64,000 nt of DNA from NCBI GenBank assembly GCA_001792895.1, contig MARA01000007.1, positions 806,001 to 870,000 of the forward strand, read 5' to 3'. Position 1 is the first letter of the stretch. The number at the start of each line of letters is the position of its first letter. The notes under the pieces are model-generated. The model made no database searches and was not told where the DNA came from. It saw only the letters and a list, made by a program, of their open reading frames with translations. Made by a program: the position numbers and the translations under genes. This DNA is from Lentinus brumalis. Taxonomy: Eukaryota; Basidiomycota; Agaricomycetes; Polyporales; Polyporaceae. Shown here one piece after another: positions 10,797-22,741 of the stretch.

Positions 10797-12621
10797 CTAC
10801 GTAGTTGAGGGTCGCACTATCGTACACATTTTCAAACCGACTACAGTCAACATCGTACAACAGGTGTCTCCGCCACCGAGTCTTCCATGCTCGAAACGCT
10901 CCCCTTGTTTCCTGCCCCCGCTCACAATCGCCGTGCTGTCGCTCCCTCGACTCTCGATCTCGCTCGCCGTGTCCCCCTCAAAGTTTAAACCGGACCTTAG
11001 AAAGCTATCGCTCGAGCTGAAGCTGAAGCTCGCATGGACGAGCCCGCCGAGCGGCGCGACGAACGGCGGGAGCGGCGACGGGCACCCCGCGAAGTCAGGC
11101 GTCACGAACGAGGGTGTGGTGTCCGAGCTGGGGGAAGCGTTTCGCTTAGCTTCTTGGAGGCTGAGCAGGAAGCGACAGACCAGGATGGAGGCGACGCTTC
11201 GCGACCGGAAGTGATGTATCGCAGTAAGTATCAGCGAGGTGCGGGCCCGAAACGAGAGGAGGAGATCTGCTCACGGGTCGATGAAGTTGATCATGTAGCT
11301 CTCCGAGCCGGAGGGGAGCTTGAACTGCGAGGGTCGCATAAGCAAGTGCGGAGGTATGTACCAGTACGTCGTGAATCGGACTTACGGAGAGTGCCGTCAG
11401 CACGATATGCAGGATGTTCAGTGTCGCAAGCACTCTGCTCAGCTGGGTAAGCATGTAAGGTTCCGCGATGCGAACGTCTCCAGGCTTACACGAAGTAGAT
11501 GCTTCCTGTCAGACGGTATTTGAGTCACCTTTCTGACCACTGAAAGAAGCTGAACACCGACCGTTGTACAGCACGATCTGGTGGAAGGTTGGCCCCTGTA
11601 GGGTGTCGGCAGCGAGTCTACTCGACCGATACGCGGTCCACCATGTTACGGCGATGGCGATGAGGTCCGCTAGGGTGGATGAGGAGCGGGACAGGAACGT
11701 CACTGTCTTCTAGTCAGTATCGCGAACAGTGCTCTATAGTGTGGGCTTACGTCTATCAAACAATTCGAAGGTTCAATGAACAACCACCGCATATCGCAAG
11801 ACAAGGCTAAGGACTCACGCAAGAGCCATGGTCGGCGAGGTTGTCGAATCCAGATAGCAATTGTACGGAGCGTCGAGGTTGACGGGATGCGACTGGTAAT
11901 TGGTGCTCTTCCAGTTGCACATCAGAGGGCATCTTCATGTGAGGCTCAATTTGCTCACGACGTTAACGAAGAAGGGCACGAGCGCCAGGCAGAGAGTGAG
12001 TCCCGTCAGCACCCTGTGCTGTCCAGAGAGCGCATAGACACGTAATGACGAGAACACTGCAGCCCGTGGTGAGATGAACTCGCTTGGAAGGGAAGAGGGA
12101 GTACTCACGCGCTGGACCGAGCATCGCCAAGTTCTCGAGGGCCACTTCGGACCAGTACAAGCCTCTGCAGCTGTCGGTTCGTCAGCCACCATGGCGCGAT
12201 TCGCTAGATGAAGGGCCTGTCCACCTCTAGAGTATCCCTGTTAGCCGAATGGTCGGCGACAATAGGACGACACACGTACCAAATCCGATACTGGCTGGAT
12301 CGTGACAATACCGACAAACCACGCCAGCATGATGCAGTAGCGATTGAAGATGTAGAGCAGAGAGGCACTCGTCTTTGGGGCTCTCCAGACGAGATTGACC
12401 TCGCTGCCCGATGAGATGATCCAGTCAAAGACCAGGACCGCTGATAGAAGGTATTCAGCAGTCTGACGCTCGACATGATCCAGCGCCACGAGCGAAACTC
12501 ACTGACGACAGCAACGCCGCAGAAGTTTGCAGTGAACCTGAGACGAAATTAGCAGCCTGTCGGATACAGAAGGCCCTGAAAGTACTCACGCGGCCTCGTA
12601 TGTCCCGACGAGGTCTGACAT
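10797..12621 (-). CDS. DUF6533 multi-pass membrane protein
   Basis: The start is MSDLVGTYEA at 12621. Clear exons are 12621-12590, 12537-12503 and 12440-about 12280 (VLVFDWIISSGSEVNLVWRA, the DUF6533 signature). Next comes a segment LYWSEVALENLAML, then LFSSLRVYALSGQHRVL and LTLCLALVPFFVNVV near 12030-11935. Later helices are near 11700-11510 and 11450-11330, and the tail exon contains SRFLLSLQEAKRNAS, the usual family C-terminal motif, followed by an acidic Ser-rich tail ending at 10797. The intron after the first signature exon is ambiguous: the best donor (GTACGT) does not give the best phase. It is convergent with the DUF6533 gene at 9.1-10.5 kb. Function is unknown; plasma membrane is the likely location. 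Confidence 0.72.
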
Positions 12622-13640
12622 GGCTTGGGTCGATTGAGCGCGGGAGGGGAGGACTGCTCTGTGGACGGGCTCGAGGTTAGGCTCAGTGGAGTAACCTCCG
12701 CGCGAAGAGATTTATAGTGGTTACAATCAGGCACCTTCTTAACTGCGACAACCCTCAAGCCTGATCTCGAAGGTTCACACGATCAAGGTCCACAACACAG
12801 GAAGACCGCCCACCTCAACTCCATCAATATGACATGTCCGTAGAAGCAAACACGGATAGAACGAGTCGCGGTGACCAACGAATCTCGATTGAGCCGGCGT
12901 CGAGGATTTGCGGTGGTCGTCTCCACATTGTCCATCACCGCGCATCGCCACGTCGTGCAGACCCTGTGCTGTGGGAGAAGGGGAATATCGGCGTCGCGTA
13001 GAGAGCGTGATGCAATCATCCCCGCAGCATAGTATCGTCGAGCACATTGGGATTGAGAGTCTGGCTTTGAGCTGAGCGCTGATACCAGGGCGGTATGCAT
13101 GCCTGTCCGGCCGTCTCGCCTCCGGATGGTTCGGGGTCCCAAGACGAGCCCTGCAAGATGCAGTATCATGCTTGCTCATGGCAATATGAGCCATTCCGCA
13201 TGGCATAGAAGTTCATATTGATGGCGTTGCTGCGAGACATACTGCAATCGTGAGATGAGATTGACTTTTTTGAGTCGAGATGAGATCATACGATAGCTTC
13301 TCACCCGCGCTGACTCGTTCATTATGTGGGTATAATCCTGGCATAGTCAAAGCAAATGCTGGGCGAGTGAACAACTATCGGTATGGAGCAATGTGGGTAA
13401 CGGTCGGAAAAACAGTCGACATGGGAGGAGACACGAATAGGACTGCGTGGGAAGAACGCGTTACGTCACGCTTCTATGACTTTACCACACCTTGAAGCGC
13501 CAGCCTGGCTTGGAAGCAGCCAAGTGGACTGCCAGCCCAATCCATCGCTCTCTGGCAGACCGGTATGACCACACGGGACCGCAGTCGCTGAAAGCTTTTC
13601 TTCACAGGTAAGGAGCTGCTCATCCGAGAAGACGAGATTG
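12622..13640. other. intergenic, nothing recognised
   Basis: About 1 kb upstream of the DUF6533 gene. No coding pattern, repeat or RNA gene was recognised. Confidence 0.35.
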
Positions 13641-13649
13641 GCTATGCTC

Positions 13650-14618
13650 AGGCCGGCCGGCCTCATCCCCGACCTGCCATCCAATCTGCTCGCAGCCGGG
13701 AAGTTCTCCAGGATTCCGCTCATTGCCGGGACAGTATTGGATGAAGGTTATCCGATTTGTCACCTTTATATCAAGTAGATATGAGCTGACTCCGAGTCCT
13801 AGGCACCGACTTCACCCCGAGCTCGATCTCGACGGACGACCAGGTCATCGAGTTGATCACGGTCCTTGATCATTCGTTCGCAGACCCACCCGCGCCCTTC
13901 CAGAAGGAGATTGAGAGCCTCATGGAGCTCTACCCGGACAACCCCGCGCTCGGATCGCCCTTCGGCACTGGCAACGAGACCTTCGGGTTCAGCAGCCAGT
14001 ACTACCAAGCGCGCAGCTGCTTACCTTGGAGACGCGTAGCTCCAAAGCCCGCGCCGCGAGTAGATCCGGGCTGCGAGTAACGCGGGAGTGCAAACATTTA
14101 GATACCACTTTACGGACCAAAATGCGGTCACTACGCCTAGCAAAGGAGGTGCGTTGAGTCTGGGTCTCCTCGGACTTCATGTACAAGTGCTGATCGCTGA
14201 TCTATCCTTGTCGTCACCGAATCGCTGACAGTCGAACACGCAATAGATGTCCAATACGTCTACGGTCGGATGGAGCTGGCGAGCCCCAACCACGCCGTAC
14301 GCCTCCTCAGCGAGGCGATGGTCGACTACTGGATCTCGTTCGCGGTCAGCCTCACTCCGAACGATGGCAAGGGTCTCAATATTGCGGACCAATTTCTTGG
14401 ATTCGTGATAATGTCGCTGACCTGCGTGTTCGCAGAAACCATCTGGCCTCAATACCAGCCCAGCCAGCAGGTTTTGCTGAAGTTTGATACTGGAAGCTTC
14501 GTGCCGAACGCGACGACTCAGACGTTTGCGATCATTCCTGATGGCTACCACGCACAGCAGATGGATTCATCAACTCGGTCGCTGGTGACCTCGGAGAGTA
14601 GGACCTGGACTACTTAGT
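13650..14618 (+). pseudogene. carboxylesterase type B, decayed 3' half
   Basis: Pieces of a fungal secreted carboxylesterase/lipase (alpha/beta hydrolase) appear in order. LPSNLLAAGKFSRIPLIAGT is followed by an intron, then DFTPSSISTDDQVIELI, ELYPDNPALGSPFGTGNET, YLGDA, a stop, LQSPRRE, a stop, FRYHFTDQNAV, VQYVYGRM, DYWISFAVSLTPNDGKG and IWPQYQPSQQVLL. The frame shifts after the FGFSSQYYQ segment, and two TAG codons interrupt the next block. The N-terminal half, including the GESAG nucleophile region, is not present upstream. This is a truncated, nonfunctional copy. Hydrolase identity is secure by pattern. Confidence 0.75.
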
Positions 14619-14697
14619 CCGACATGTTCGTAGACGCGGACGACATGTATTTGGATACAATGAGTTCTTGCGAACCTTCGATTTGTGGCACGTCCTT

Positions 14698-15960
14698 CTA
14701 CACAACACCAGATACATATAATGAATTCTCGCGAACACAGGTCTCGTACAGGTCAATGGTCTCAGGACCTGTTGCGCTCTCCTCGCTAGGTCTCGTTCTC
14801 GATGTCAAGCCTGCTACGCAAGCGCTCAGTTGAGCATGGATATCTCCGAGCATGAAACTCACCGCGTGAGCTGGCCAACGTCCGACGTCCGTCTTGATAT
14901 CAAACATCTTAGGAAGGTCCCGCCACAACTTCCTGCGCCTCTCCTCGAGAAGAGCTTCAGCCGCCTTCTTGCAGTCGTCACACAGGGCACTGAGCGCGGG
15001 GAACGTCTCGATCACGCCGCGAAGAGCGTGGTTGCCGAGTACGCGGTGCCAGTCCTTCGACAGCTTCTCCTTCACCTCCTTCTGCCAGAGGGCCCTGCAG
15101 GCCCCGCCCGGCCCGCCTTTCTTGCACTTCTTGCCAGGGTGAGGCAGGTAATTACGAAGGAGAAGGGCATATTCCGTGGTCGCAGCGGTAAGGAATTGCA
15201 TCCCGTTGATGCACCGCACGAGATCGTCGGTGGAGAGATACTCGACTGTGCCGTCGGGGTGTGTGTATCCCTTTACGATGGCGCCGCCGAGGCATGCACA
15301 GCGGTAGAATGCGGTCGGGAGGAGGGACGGGATGTCGAAAAGGCGTGCAAAGTGAACAGCAGCTACAGCTCGCGAGAGCATGGCCGCAGGCATCCCGCGG
15401 CCTGTCCCGTGATTTTGGTCTAGCCAAGCGTTGTAACTCTCGGGAAGAGGGTCTTCAGGGCTACAATAGCATATTGTGTGACATCAGTCATCTTGTACTT
15501 GTCTGAGAGACGCAATAGCGCGGATATCATGGGGAAGTCATCTCGCAGATCGTAGGTACTCTTGTGGCTCCTAGAGAGACAGTTCAGCAAGTACTGAAGA
15601 TACACTGGCCTTGTACACTCACCCACTGCCCTTGGGCATTAACCTATGTAGGAGGTAGCGCCATTCATGCGGCGAGTCGGGTAGGCGAACGATCATGGCG
15701 CCTTCTGTTCCTCCGTCGGAGGATATCGGCGCGGCGGAGAAGAGCTGCGAGAGCACAGATGATTGTGCGGAGAGGAGCCCCATGTATAGCCGGAAGGCGG
15801 TACTTCGAACCACGAGGATGAGATTGCCATCTGCGAACCAAAACTCCTGGTCTCTGTTATACCCCTCGGATCCCGTGGAAGGTCCAGATAAGGCTTGACC
15901 GTCCTCGGAATACGACGACTCCTCCTTAACGCGGACACGCTTAGCGGGACGAGCAGACAT
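14698..15960 (-). CDS. BTB/POZ domain protein (copy 3, one-base frame break)
   Basis: Exon 1 is 15960-15623 (MSARPAKRVRVKEESS, then FWFADGNLILVVRSTAFRLY and LLSAQSSVLSQLF). The intron has the same position and phase as in its sister copies, and exon 2 starts at 15570 (STYDLRDDFPMISALLRLSD). Near 15442-15444 (GGG on the plus strand) the reading must shift by one base to continue as ESYNAWLDQN and MLSRAVAAVHFARLFDI. After that it is open to 14698. It aligns with copy 4 along its whole length, including the Cys cluster (CALCDDCKKAAE). Either one base was lost in the assembly or this is a very young pseudogene. The C-terminus beyond the FDIKTDVGRWP segment may be spliced differently. Confidence 0.75.
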
Positions 15961-16736
15961 CGTGCGTCGCGGTTTGAGTCCAAACCTGTGTGCAAGTGAT
16001 GTCAGATGGACTCGGAGATCCCGACGGTGAGAATGGCAGGTGAGCCTACCAGTTACTATCACACAATCACAAACGCAAGACGCTGTTCAGAACGCTTACA
16101 CAGTGTTGCTGAAGGAGCTGCAGGAACTGGGGAATGCGGTCGGATGTGAAACAGGACAGGAGAATCACCGTGGTGCGCTGCTGGCAGGCGGCGGCTAGAT
16201 AGGGCTAGATACGCGCTCACACGCTGCCCGCGGACGTAATTCGTCGACACCAATTATTCAGTTGACTCGTACTCTAACGCTATGTACATACGTGACCTCT
16301 GCACCTACTGAGACTGATTTGACTGTCATACAGCACGTTAGCGGAGATACGAACCACCGGATCACGAGTCGAACACTGTGATTTGAGTTACTAGAGAGCG
16401 ATCGGGGAAGGAAGGCGGTGAGCGACAGCGCAAGGCAGAGTTATTGAGAAGGTCGAGAGGTTGCATCAGACGTTTCTGAGGATACCAGACGATGTTCACA
16501 ATCACGGGAAAATGGGATACGAGTGCGCGTTTTCGAGTGTCATTCAAGAGCCTCCGTGTCTACAGTCTTACCGTCGCCGATTTGTTCAGCTTACCCACTA
16601 TGGAATTCCGACATTCTCACCGTTCTCCCCTCAAGCGATGTCCTACAAACATCAACATCAAAGGGCACTTCCATGTTCGTCAGTCGCGCCTCAAATGTCT
16701 TGCGTGACGCACTAAGTACTCACATCATGCGTCCAG

Positions 16737-17925
16737 CTAGCTCTTAGGCCAGGACCCTACAGAATCGACGATGTCGAACGTCTTTGGAAGGTCCCGCCAT
16801 ACAATCTTCCGTCTAGCTTCGATACAACCTCCCGCTCCTCTCTTGCAGATATCGCACAAGGCGCTAAGGGCGGGGAATGTCTCCAGGACGCCGCGAAGAG
16901 CGAGGTTGCCGAGCACCGCTCGGCAGTTGCTGCTCGACAACTGATCAAGTACCGAATTCTTCCAGAGAGGTCTGCAAGCACCTCCCTTCTGACACCCATG
17001 ATGTTCGGGCAGGTGTTTGACGAGAGGAAGGACGTAGTCGGCGGTGGCAAGGGCGAGATCTTGCATGCCATTGATGCAACGCGCAACATCTCCATCGGAG
17101 AGATACTCGGTCGTGCCGTCGTCGTGCGCGTAGCCCTTGACGATGGCGCCGCCTAGGCAGGCGCAGTGGTAGAATGCCGCGGGTAAGATGGATGGGATAT
17201 TCAGGAGACGCGCGAAGTTGATCGCAACGATAGCCTGCGAGAGCAGTCTCGAACGCTTCGTAGCGACCTTCCCGCGTTCGATGACCTTTCTCTCCCCGGG
17301 ACGAGCCCACGATCCGCAGACAGAGCGATCTGTGTCTATCCAGGAATCATAGTCGTCTGAGTAAACGGTCTTGAGAGCCGCGATGGCGAATGTCATGACG
17401 TTCGCGATCTTGTACTTGTGGGATAAACGAAGCCACGCGGAAAGCATGGTGAAGTCGTCTTGAAGCTTGAAGGTAGTTCTGCTGATGCTGCGTAGGTAGA
17501 TGTCATTCAGTCGAGGAAAGGTTCACTCAACAGACGTCTACTCACATAGTGCTCGTAGGCAGCAGCAAGGGTAGGAGGTGACGCCAATCATGCGGAGAGT
17601 CCGTGAGAACAGCGACTGGGGTACCATCGCAACTGCCATCCGGGGAGAGGTGCAGGGAAGACAAGAGATCGTGTAGGACAGGAGACTGCTTGGAGAGGAG
17701 GTCCCTGTACACCCGGAATGCGGTACCTTGTACGTTCAGAACAAGACTCCCGTCAGCGAACCAAAACTCCTGGTCCCGGACGAAGCCATCGGAAGGCGCA
17801 GAGATGGCGAGCTCCGAAGATGGTGAAGCGGGAATGTCACCACCCGGCGGCGACACTGTCTCGGAGCGTGCGCGTTTCGCTGGGCGACGATCGACTGTAC
17901 TGCTTGACGGCTCGGGGTCGTCCAT
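16737..17925 (-). CDS. BTB/POZ domain protein (copy 4)
   Basis: Two exons, 17925-17546 and 17487-16737, give an intact 376-aa frame. The order is an N-terminal basic patch (RRPAKRARSE), BTB core at residues about 48-125 (FWFADGSLVLNVQGTAFRVY, LLSKQSPVLHDLL), then the helical half with FTMLSAWLRLSHKYKIANV and FARLLNIPSILPAAFYHC. It is closest to copy 3, which sits immediately downstream in the same orientation, so the two look like a tandem duplication. Function is unknown beyond BTB-mediated dimerisation or ligase adaptor roles typical of the fold. Confidence 0.87.
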
Positions 17926-18189
17926 ACTGGCGCGGTAGGGAATTAGGTACGATGATGGACGAGTATGCGAGAGATGTAGAGGCTGTGAGGTATCTTCACC
18001 TACCTACCGCAGCACAAACAAGAATAAGCTTTCGTACTCCGATTAGCAAAGTTCGCGCCCGACGACACGCACCAGGCGCCTCAATGTTGCACTTCGCTTG
18101 TACTGTCATTCTGTCACAGCTGCCGCTCATCTGTGTACTCGCGCCCGGGATACTGCATTCGTCTGCGCCATGATATTTGTCAGGGCAGC

Positions 18190-18530
18190 CCGTATCAAGG
18201 CAGCGGCAACACGTAGATGCCAGCAAGATTATACCTAAGTCCTTCAGGACCATCTCCCTCGTGGCCCACAGCTCCTCCGCGAGTTCTGCGCTCTCTGCCC
18301 GCCGCTCCGGAGGAGTCGCGATGTTCCCGGGAGGCGCGAGGGACGCGCTCATATACTTCTCCCTCCGTGCCTATACTTCCGGTGCCGCTGCCGCGAAGAC
18401 AGGAGCGTACGCGCCCTCCGACGGGTTCAGGAAGTATATCGAGAGGAGGCGGCCGAAGATGGGGCCGAGGATGAACCAGGGGATGGTATTCGGCGGGTCG
18501 TGGTGGTACCTTCGGTGGTCGCCTACCCGC
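18190..18530 (-). pseudogene. short-chain dehydrogenase C-terminal fragment
   Basis: The minus strand reads PWFILGPIFGRLLSIYFLNP, then a segment ending FAAAAPEV, a TAG stop, then ARREKY and PPGNIATPPER, and ELAEELWATREMVLKDLG. This is the tail of fungal retinol-dehydrogenase-like SDRs. The stop interrupts it, and no catalytic core is found upstream. It is probably a relict. The stretch at 18690-18805 (SSIDFIFHLKHRYVRW) has protein-like character but I do not recognise it. Confidence 0.5.
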
Positions 18531-18805
18531 AATGCCCGTATAGGACGGTTATGGGAGCGTCGGGATGTAACGACGCAGGAAGCTTCTGTTCGTCGTACAG
18601 GATGTTCGCGAGCTTTGGCTGTGCTGTGACGAGCTGTGGGTCCGACACCGTGATACAATGAGACGTGAATGACGCACCGTGTCGTATGTAGCAGACCTGA
18701 CACAGGTAGCTTGCCGCGATACTCCTGATGGAAATCCGCGATTACGCGCCAGCGTACATAGCGATGCTTGAGGTGGAAGATGAAGTCGATGGAGCTCCAG
18801 GTCAT

Positions 18806-20300
18806 CTAGTCGATTCTGAGAGTTAGTGGATGCTGAAGCTATCCGAAGCAGATGACAGGCTGCGTACCATGATTACACGGATGTCGACTCGTTGTAAGGG
18901 TCCTGCTCCGTCTCAACCGTCAACGAAGGGAGTCGCGAGGCTGTGGGGCCAGGCCAGTCATACAGCTATTAGCAAGAGCATTACTTAGCGTGAGCGTTCG
19001 TGGACTCCCAGCGACGCGGACGTGTCGAGATCAGAGGTTGAGCAGCAGTCAAGACTGGTAAGATCTTTCTGTTCATCAATACGACTACATGGCAGTACCG
19101 AGGTCGACATCATGGTCAAGAGTCATGTCGGACTGGTGCGCTCCTGCAACCGGAGTCAGGGGCACGTGGAGGCCGAGGTACGTGCCTCCGTATCCAACTA
19201 TATGCTCGTATACCGCCCACTGAGCGCGACTTGATCGACAGGTGTTGAAGTGCGGGGAGGATGATGAAGGGAAAGGACCCCGTACCGTGTAGTTGCGTGC
19301 CCAGGATACTGAAGCCTTGACGACGCCTTGTCTGCTCAACGTCCACTTGCTTCCCACCAGGATGAACACATGCGTCCCCGCGACCTCGGTGTGGTGCCGT
19401 GCTTGGATGAGAAGGGAGGCTCCATCCGCAGCTGAGGACAGAATGAAGAGCGATTTTCGATGCCGAACGAACCCGCCCTCCGAGAAACGAAGAAGGTCGG
19501 CTTGATAGTTTGCCGGCGAGATCTGCAACGGAAGCATTCCGTGTTTCAGTGTCGTGCGTAGCGTACCGAACGTCCGAGCCAAGCCAGAGACCTTCAGACA
19601 AAGTTTTGCGAGCCTGCAGAGCAATGTCACAACACCATCGACGAGAGCAAGGACGATACTCAGAGGACGACTCCGTTTGATTGAGAGCACGATGCACCTT
19701 AACATGGGCACGACACACATCGAAAGCACTGAGCAGATTCAATCGAAATGTCCCTGGACATACAGGAACATACGGCCGCCAGTACCAAGACAACGTGGGT
19801 ACCCCACGCAGTAGTCAGGCTAACCCTGCTATTCCATCCGGACCAAGCGAGACATCCCCAGCGATGGCGATTGCTTACCTCGGTCCCTCAGTCGATGTAG
19901 TACTAGTACACCAGCATGTCAAACCGGTGCAGCGTCCTCCATCGGATCTCCCGAAACTTTCGAGGAGATCAATCGCCCATCGCTCCTGGCATTTTCTTCA
20001 CCGTCGCGGATGCCGCTGGACGTGTCGATATGCTGAAAGGCCAGAGGAATTGTGAGGTGAAGACGGGAAGGCGTATGTAGACTCCAGCATAGATAGCGAT
20101 CCGTTCTAAGCGTCGAGGAGCCCAGCAGATGGTGGTTGATTACAGAGTACTGAGAGTGCTGGATGGTGATTCCGATCAAGCGGCAAACAAATCACTACTT
20201 ACTAGCGGTAACAAGTGGCTGTTAATCTTACTATTACTAATGGCTCGGCTACAATTCTAGTATCCCTGCTTCAATCGACTTTCTGACATTGCTCAAATCC
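18806..20300. other. unassigned region with possible DUF6533 relict
   Basis: About 1.5 kb. On the minus strand at 19085-19790 one frame has pieces such as TFGTLRTTLKHGMLPLQ that faintly resemble the late helices of DUF6533 proteins, but the frames do not join and the first signature exon is missing. I could not support a gene. Confidence 0.25.
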
Positions 20301-20369
20301 ACGAAATGCCCAGAACGAAGGCATAAATTATGAACGAAGGGCTCTACGGCTCGAGAACCAGGCTCGAGG

Positions 20370-21590
20370 CGAATGCTCTCTGTGGGTCTCTCCTGCTCTC
20401 CCCGCCTTATTCTGCGCCAATGCGTTTGGTCTCTGCAGTGCCCTCAGAGTCTCATCCCAATCCCCTGCACGACCTGGCTGCGCATCCCGAGCACGTTCGG
20501 CCCTCCGGGCGCGCTAGGTATCCCGATGGACGACTTCGTGAACGTTGGCAACGTCACCGCGCTTCCTGCCGGTGTCTCCGAGTTCACACTCGACACCAAA
20601 GTCGAGGCACTTCTGCCGGACGTCCGGAAGCTCAAGGACGACTGCTCGTCTCAGACGACCAACGTTTGGAACCTGCTGAGCAATGGCAGCGGCCTCAGAT
20701 GATTGTAGGACAATTTGGGGCCGCATCGTGCTACAGAAACAAGTTCATGTACACAGGCACCGATTAGCTTCGGCAAGCACTCCAGGTACATTCATCATGG
20801 GTACGAGATCCGCGAACGATGGTCCTACTTGAGCCTGGTACGTCCGTCAGGCTCCGCTGTCGCTCTGGTAATGAGCTCGACTATGTTCTTCGACAGGTGT
20901 ACCTCTTCCAGCCGCGCGTTATCACGACTTTATCTGGCAAGACCTTCCAGGAGTTCGTGAAAGAGGGCATCTTCGTCTCCTTGAACAAGCCCGAAACGAC
21001 GTACAACCTCACCGCGGCGGGACAGTGCGGGCTCATGAGCCAGCTGTTCATATTCTCCGGCCGGTGCAACCCGATCATCTTCCAAAACCCGAGGGCGGCG
21101 AGCGTCATCGCTGGGGCAGGTGGTGTGATATCAAACATGGTACGTTAACCTGCTGTGGTGTATGAATTGTTTTATACCGAGCGTCCGACGTATAGCAGGC
21201 GAGAGGGGCCGCGACCGTGCTGAATCAGGGCGTTGACCCCGTATTGAACACGACAATCCTCCTGGGTGTACGATGGCACGACGACCCGGCGATACATCCT
21301 TGGCAGATTATTGCGCACGACAGCGGTATCCCCGGGCTTCGTCAGCTCGCTGATGATCCTGCTCAACGAACATCTCGCAATGACCACCCTCCTGAGTGCC
21401 GAAGCCCCTCACAATACCTCGTTCCCATGGCCGTCATCGACATCGTCCTTGGCCTCAACATCTACAGGCTTAATCGCCGTGCTGTAGATGTCATGGAACC
21501 GCGGCACTGGCGAGCACGACCAGCGCTGACTTGGAGGACACGACCGACGAGATACGCCTGGACGGTGGCTGGACGGCGTTCTCGATAGCC
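20370..21590 (+). other. unrecognised coding-like stretch
   Basis: Successive plus-strand frames look protein-like: VNVGNVTALPAGVSEFTLDT with KVEALLPDVRKLKDDC at 20520-20700, then VYLFQPRVITTLSGKTFQ and NLTAAGQCGLMSQLFIFSG at 20890-21140, then frames to about 21490. They could be exons of one gene, but I found no family match, clear start or consistent splice phases. The product is unknown. Confidence 0.3.
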
Positions 21591-21619
21591 GCCGCCGGGG
21601 ACAGATCTTCTCTGCGACT

Positions 21620-22640
21620 GGACTGAGGGCGTGATGAGCTACGACCTGAAGCTAGCTGCTGGAGCACCGCGTCCGAAGAACTTCCTTGCCGTGGGTCTCG
21701 TCCCGCGGCCGTTTGGACGGACCCTAATCGGAAAGCGGGAGGGGTCGGAAGCCGGGCCACATAGTACGAAGCAGCGAATTGACGACACGATCTGCTCAGT
21801 ATTGACACGGCTGACACTAGGCGAAGGAGTGGGTAGTGCGAGAGCTTTGGGCTCTGCAAGGGGGTATAATGTCACCGGCGATGAGACATCGGTCATTTTG
21901 GATTGGTATACAGTCAGACTTATCTGAGGCAACAGTCCGACCAGCTACAACAAATCAGTCAAAGTCGGATAAGTAAACGGTCTAGCATCTGTGGCATTCC
22001 GGTCCGCTTACGAAGAGATTTCTGTCCACTAAAAATGAGAATTTGGTCACTCACTTTTGAAGAAACCATACTTCTACCCCTCCGTTCTCCACAATTGTTG
22101 TACCAATGCATAGCTACTCCTCTAGTGGTTATGGGAAAATTGTCGCCGAGGTAGTCTGGTATGAATAACGCAAATGACAAGGCAGACAGTGGTAGCTGTC
22201 GGAAGCGGGATGGTTGCCATAAGGGGCAAGAGCGGGAAAGACAGCGCCGGAGAGACTACGGCAGACAAACGGCAGACGGAAGCGCGAGCAGGCAAGCGCC
22301 AGAGAGTGGGGGGATATCTCTTCGTCATTTCAAGGAGAAAGAAGAGGAGGACATACACGAGAGTAATTTTCCTGTGACTATAGAGGATATGCCAGTATAC
22401 ACACCAAAAATCAGCGCGAACGGATGAGTGGCAGGGGGGTTTCGCAAAAGGTGATGACCGATGCTTCATCTCCGTTGACCAGATTGCTATCTCCCGTGAC
22501 ATTAACCCGTTTTGCTTGGGCTCTAGTCCAAATTCGCCGCCGACTTTGAGCTTCCCGTGTATATTTCAGGAACTTTTCGGTAGACATGCTTGTCCGTTAC
22601 ACGCGAGGCACCGGATAGCCAACATAAGACATAACTCAGA
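21620..22640. other. intergenic, nothing recognised
   Basis: About 1 kb with more AT-rich and purine-rich stretches than its neighbours. I looked for terminal inverted repeats and found none I could support. Confidence 0.3.
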
Positions 22641-22741
22641 AAGATCCAATTCGTATTTCCTCAGTGAGTCGGTAAATGCACTTTGATAATACGGATGCAA
22701 CGAGCCACCTGAAGACAGATGATTGCAGAGTAGAGGAACGG

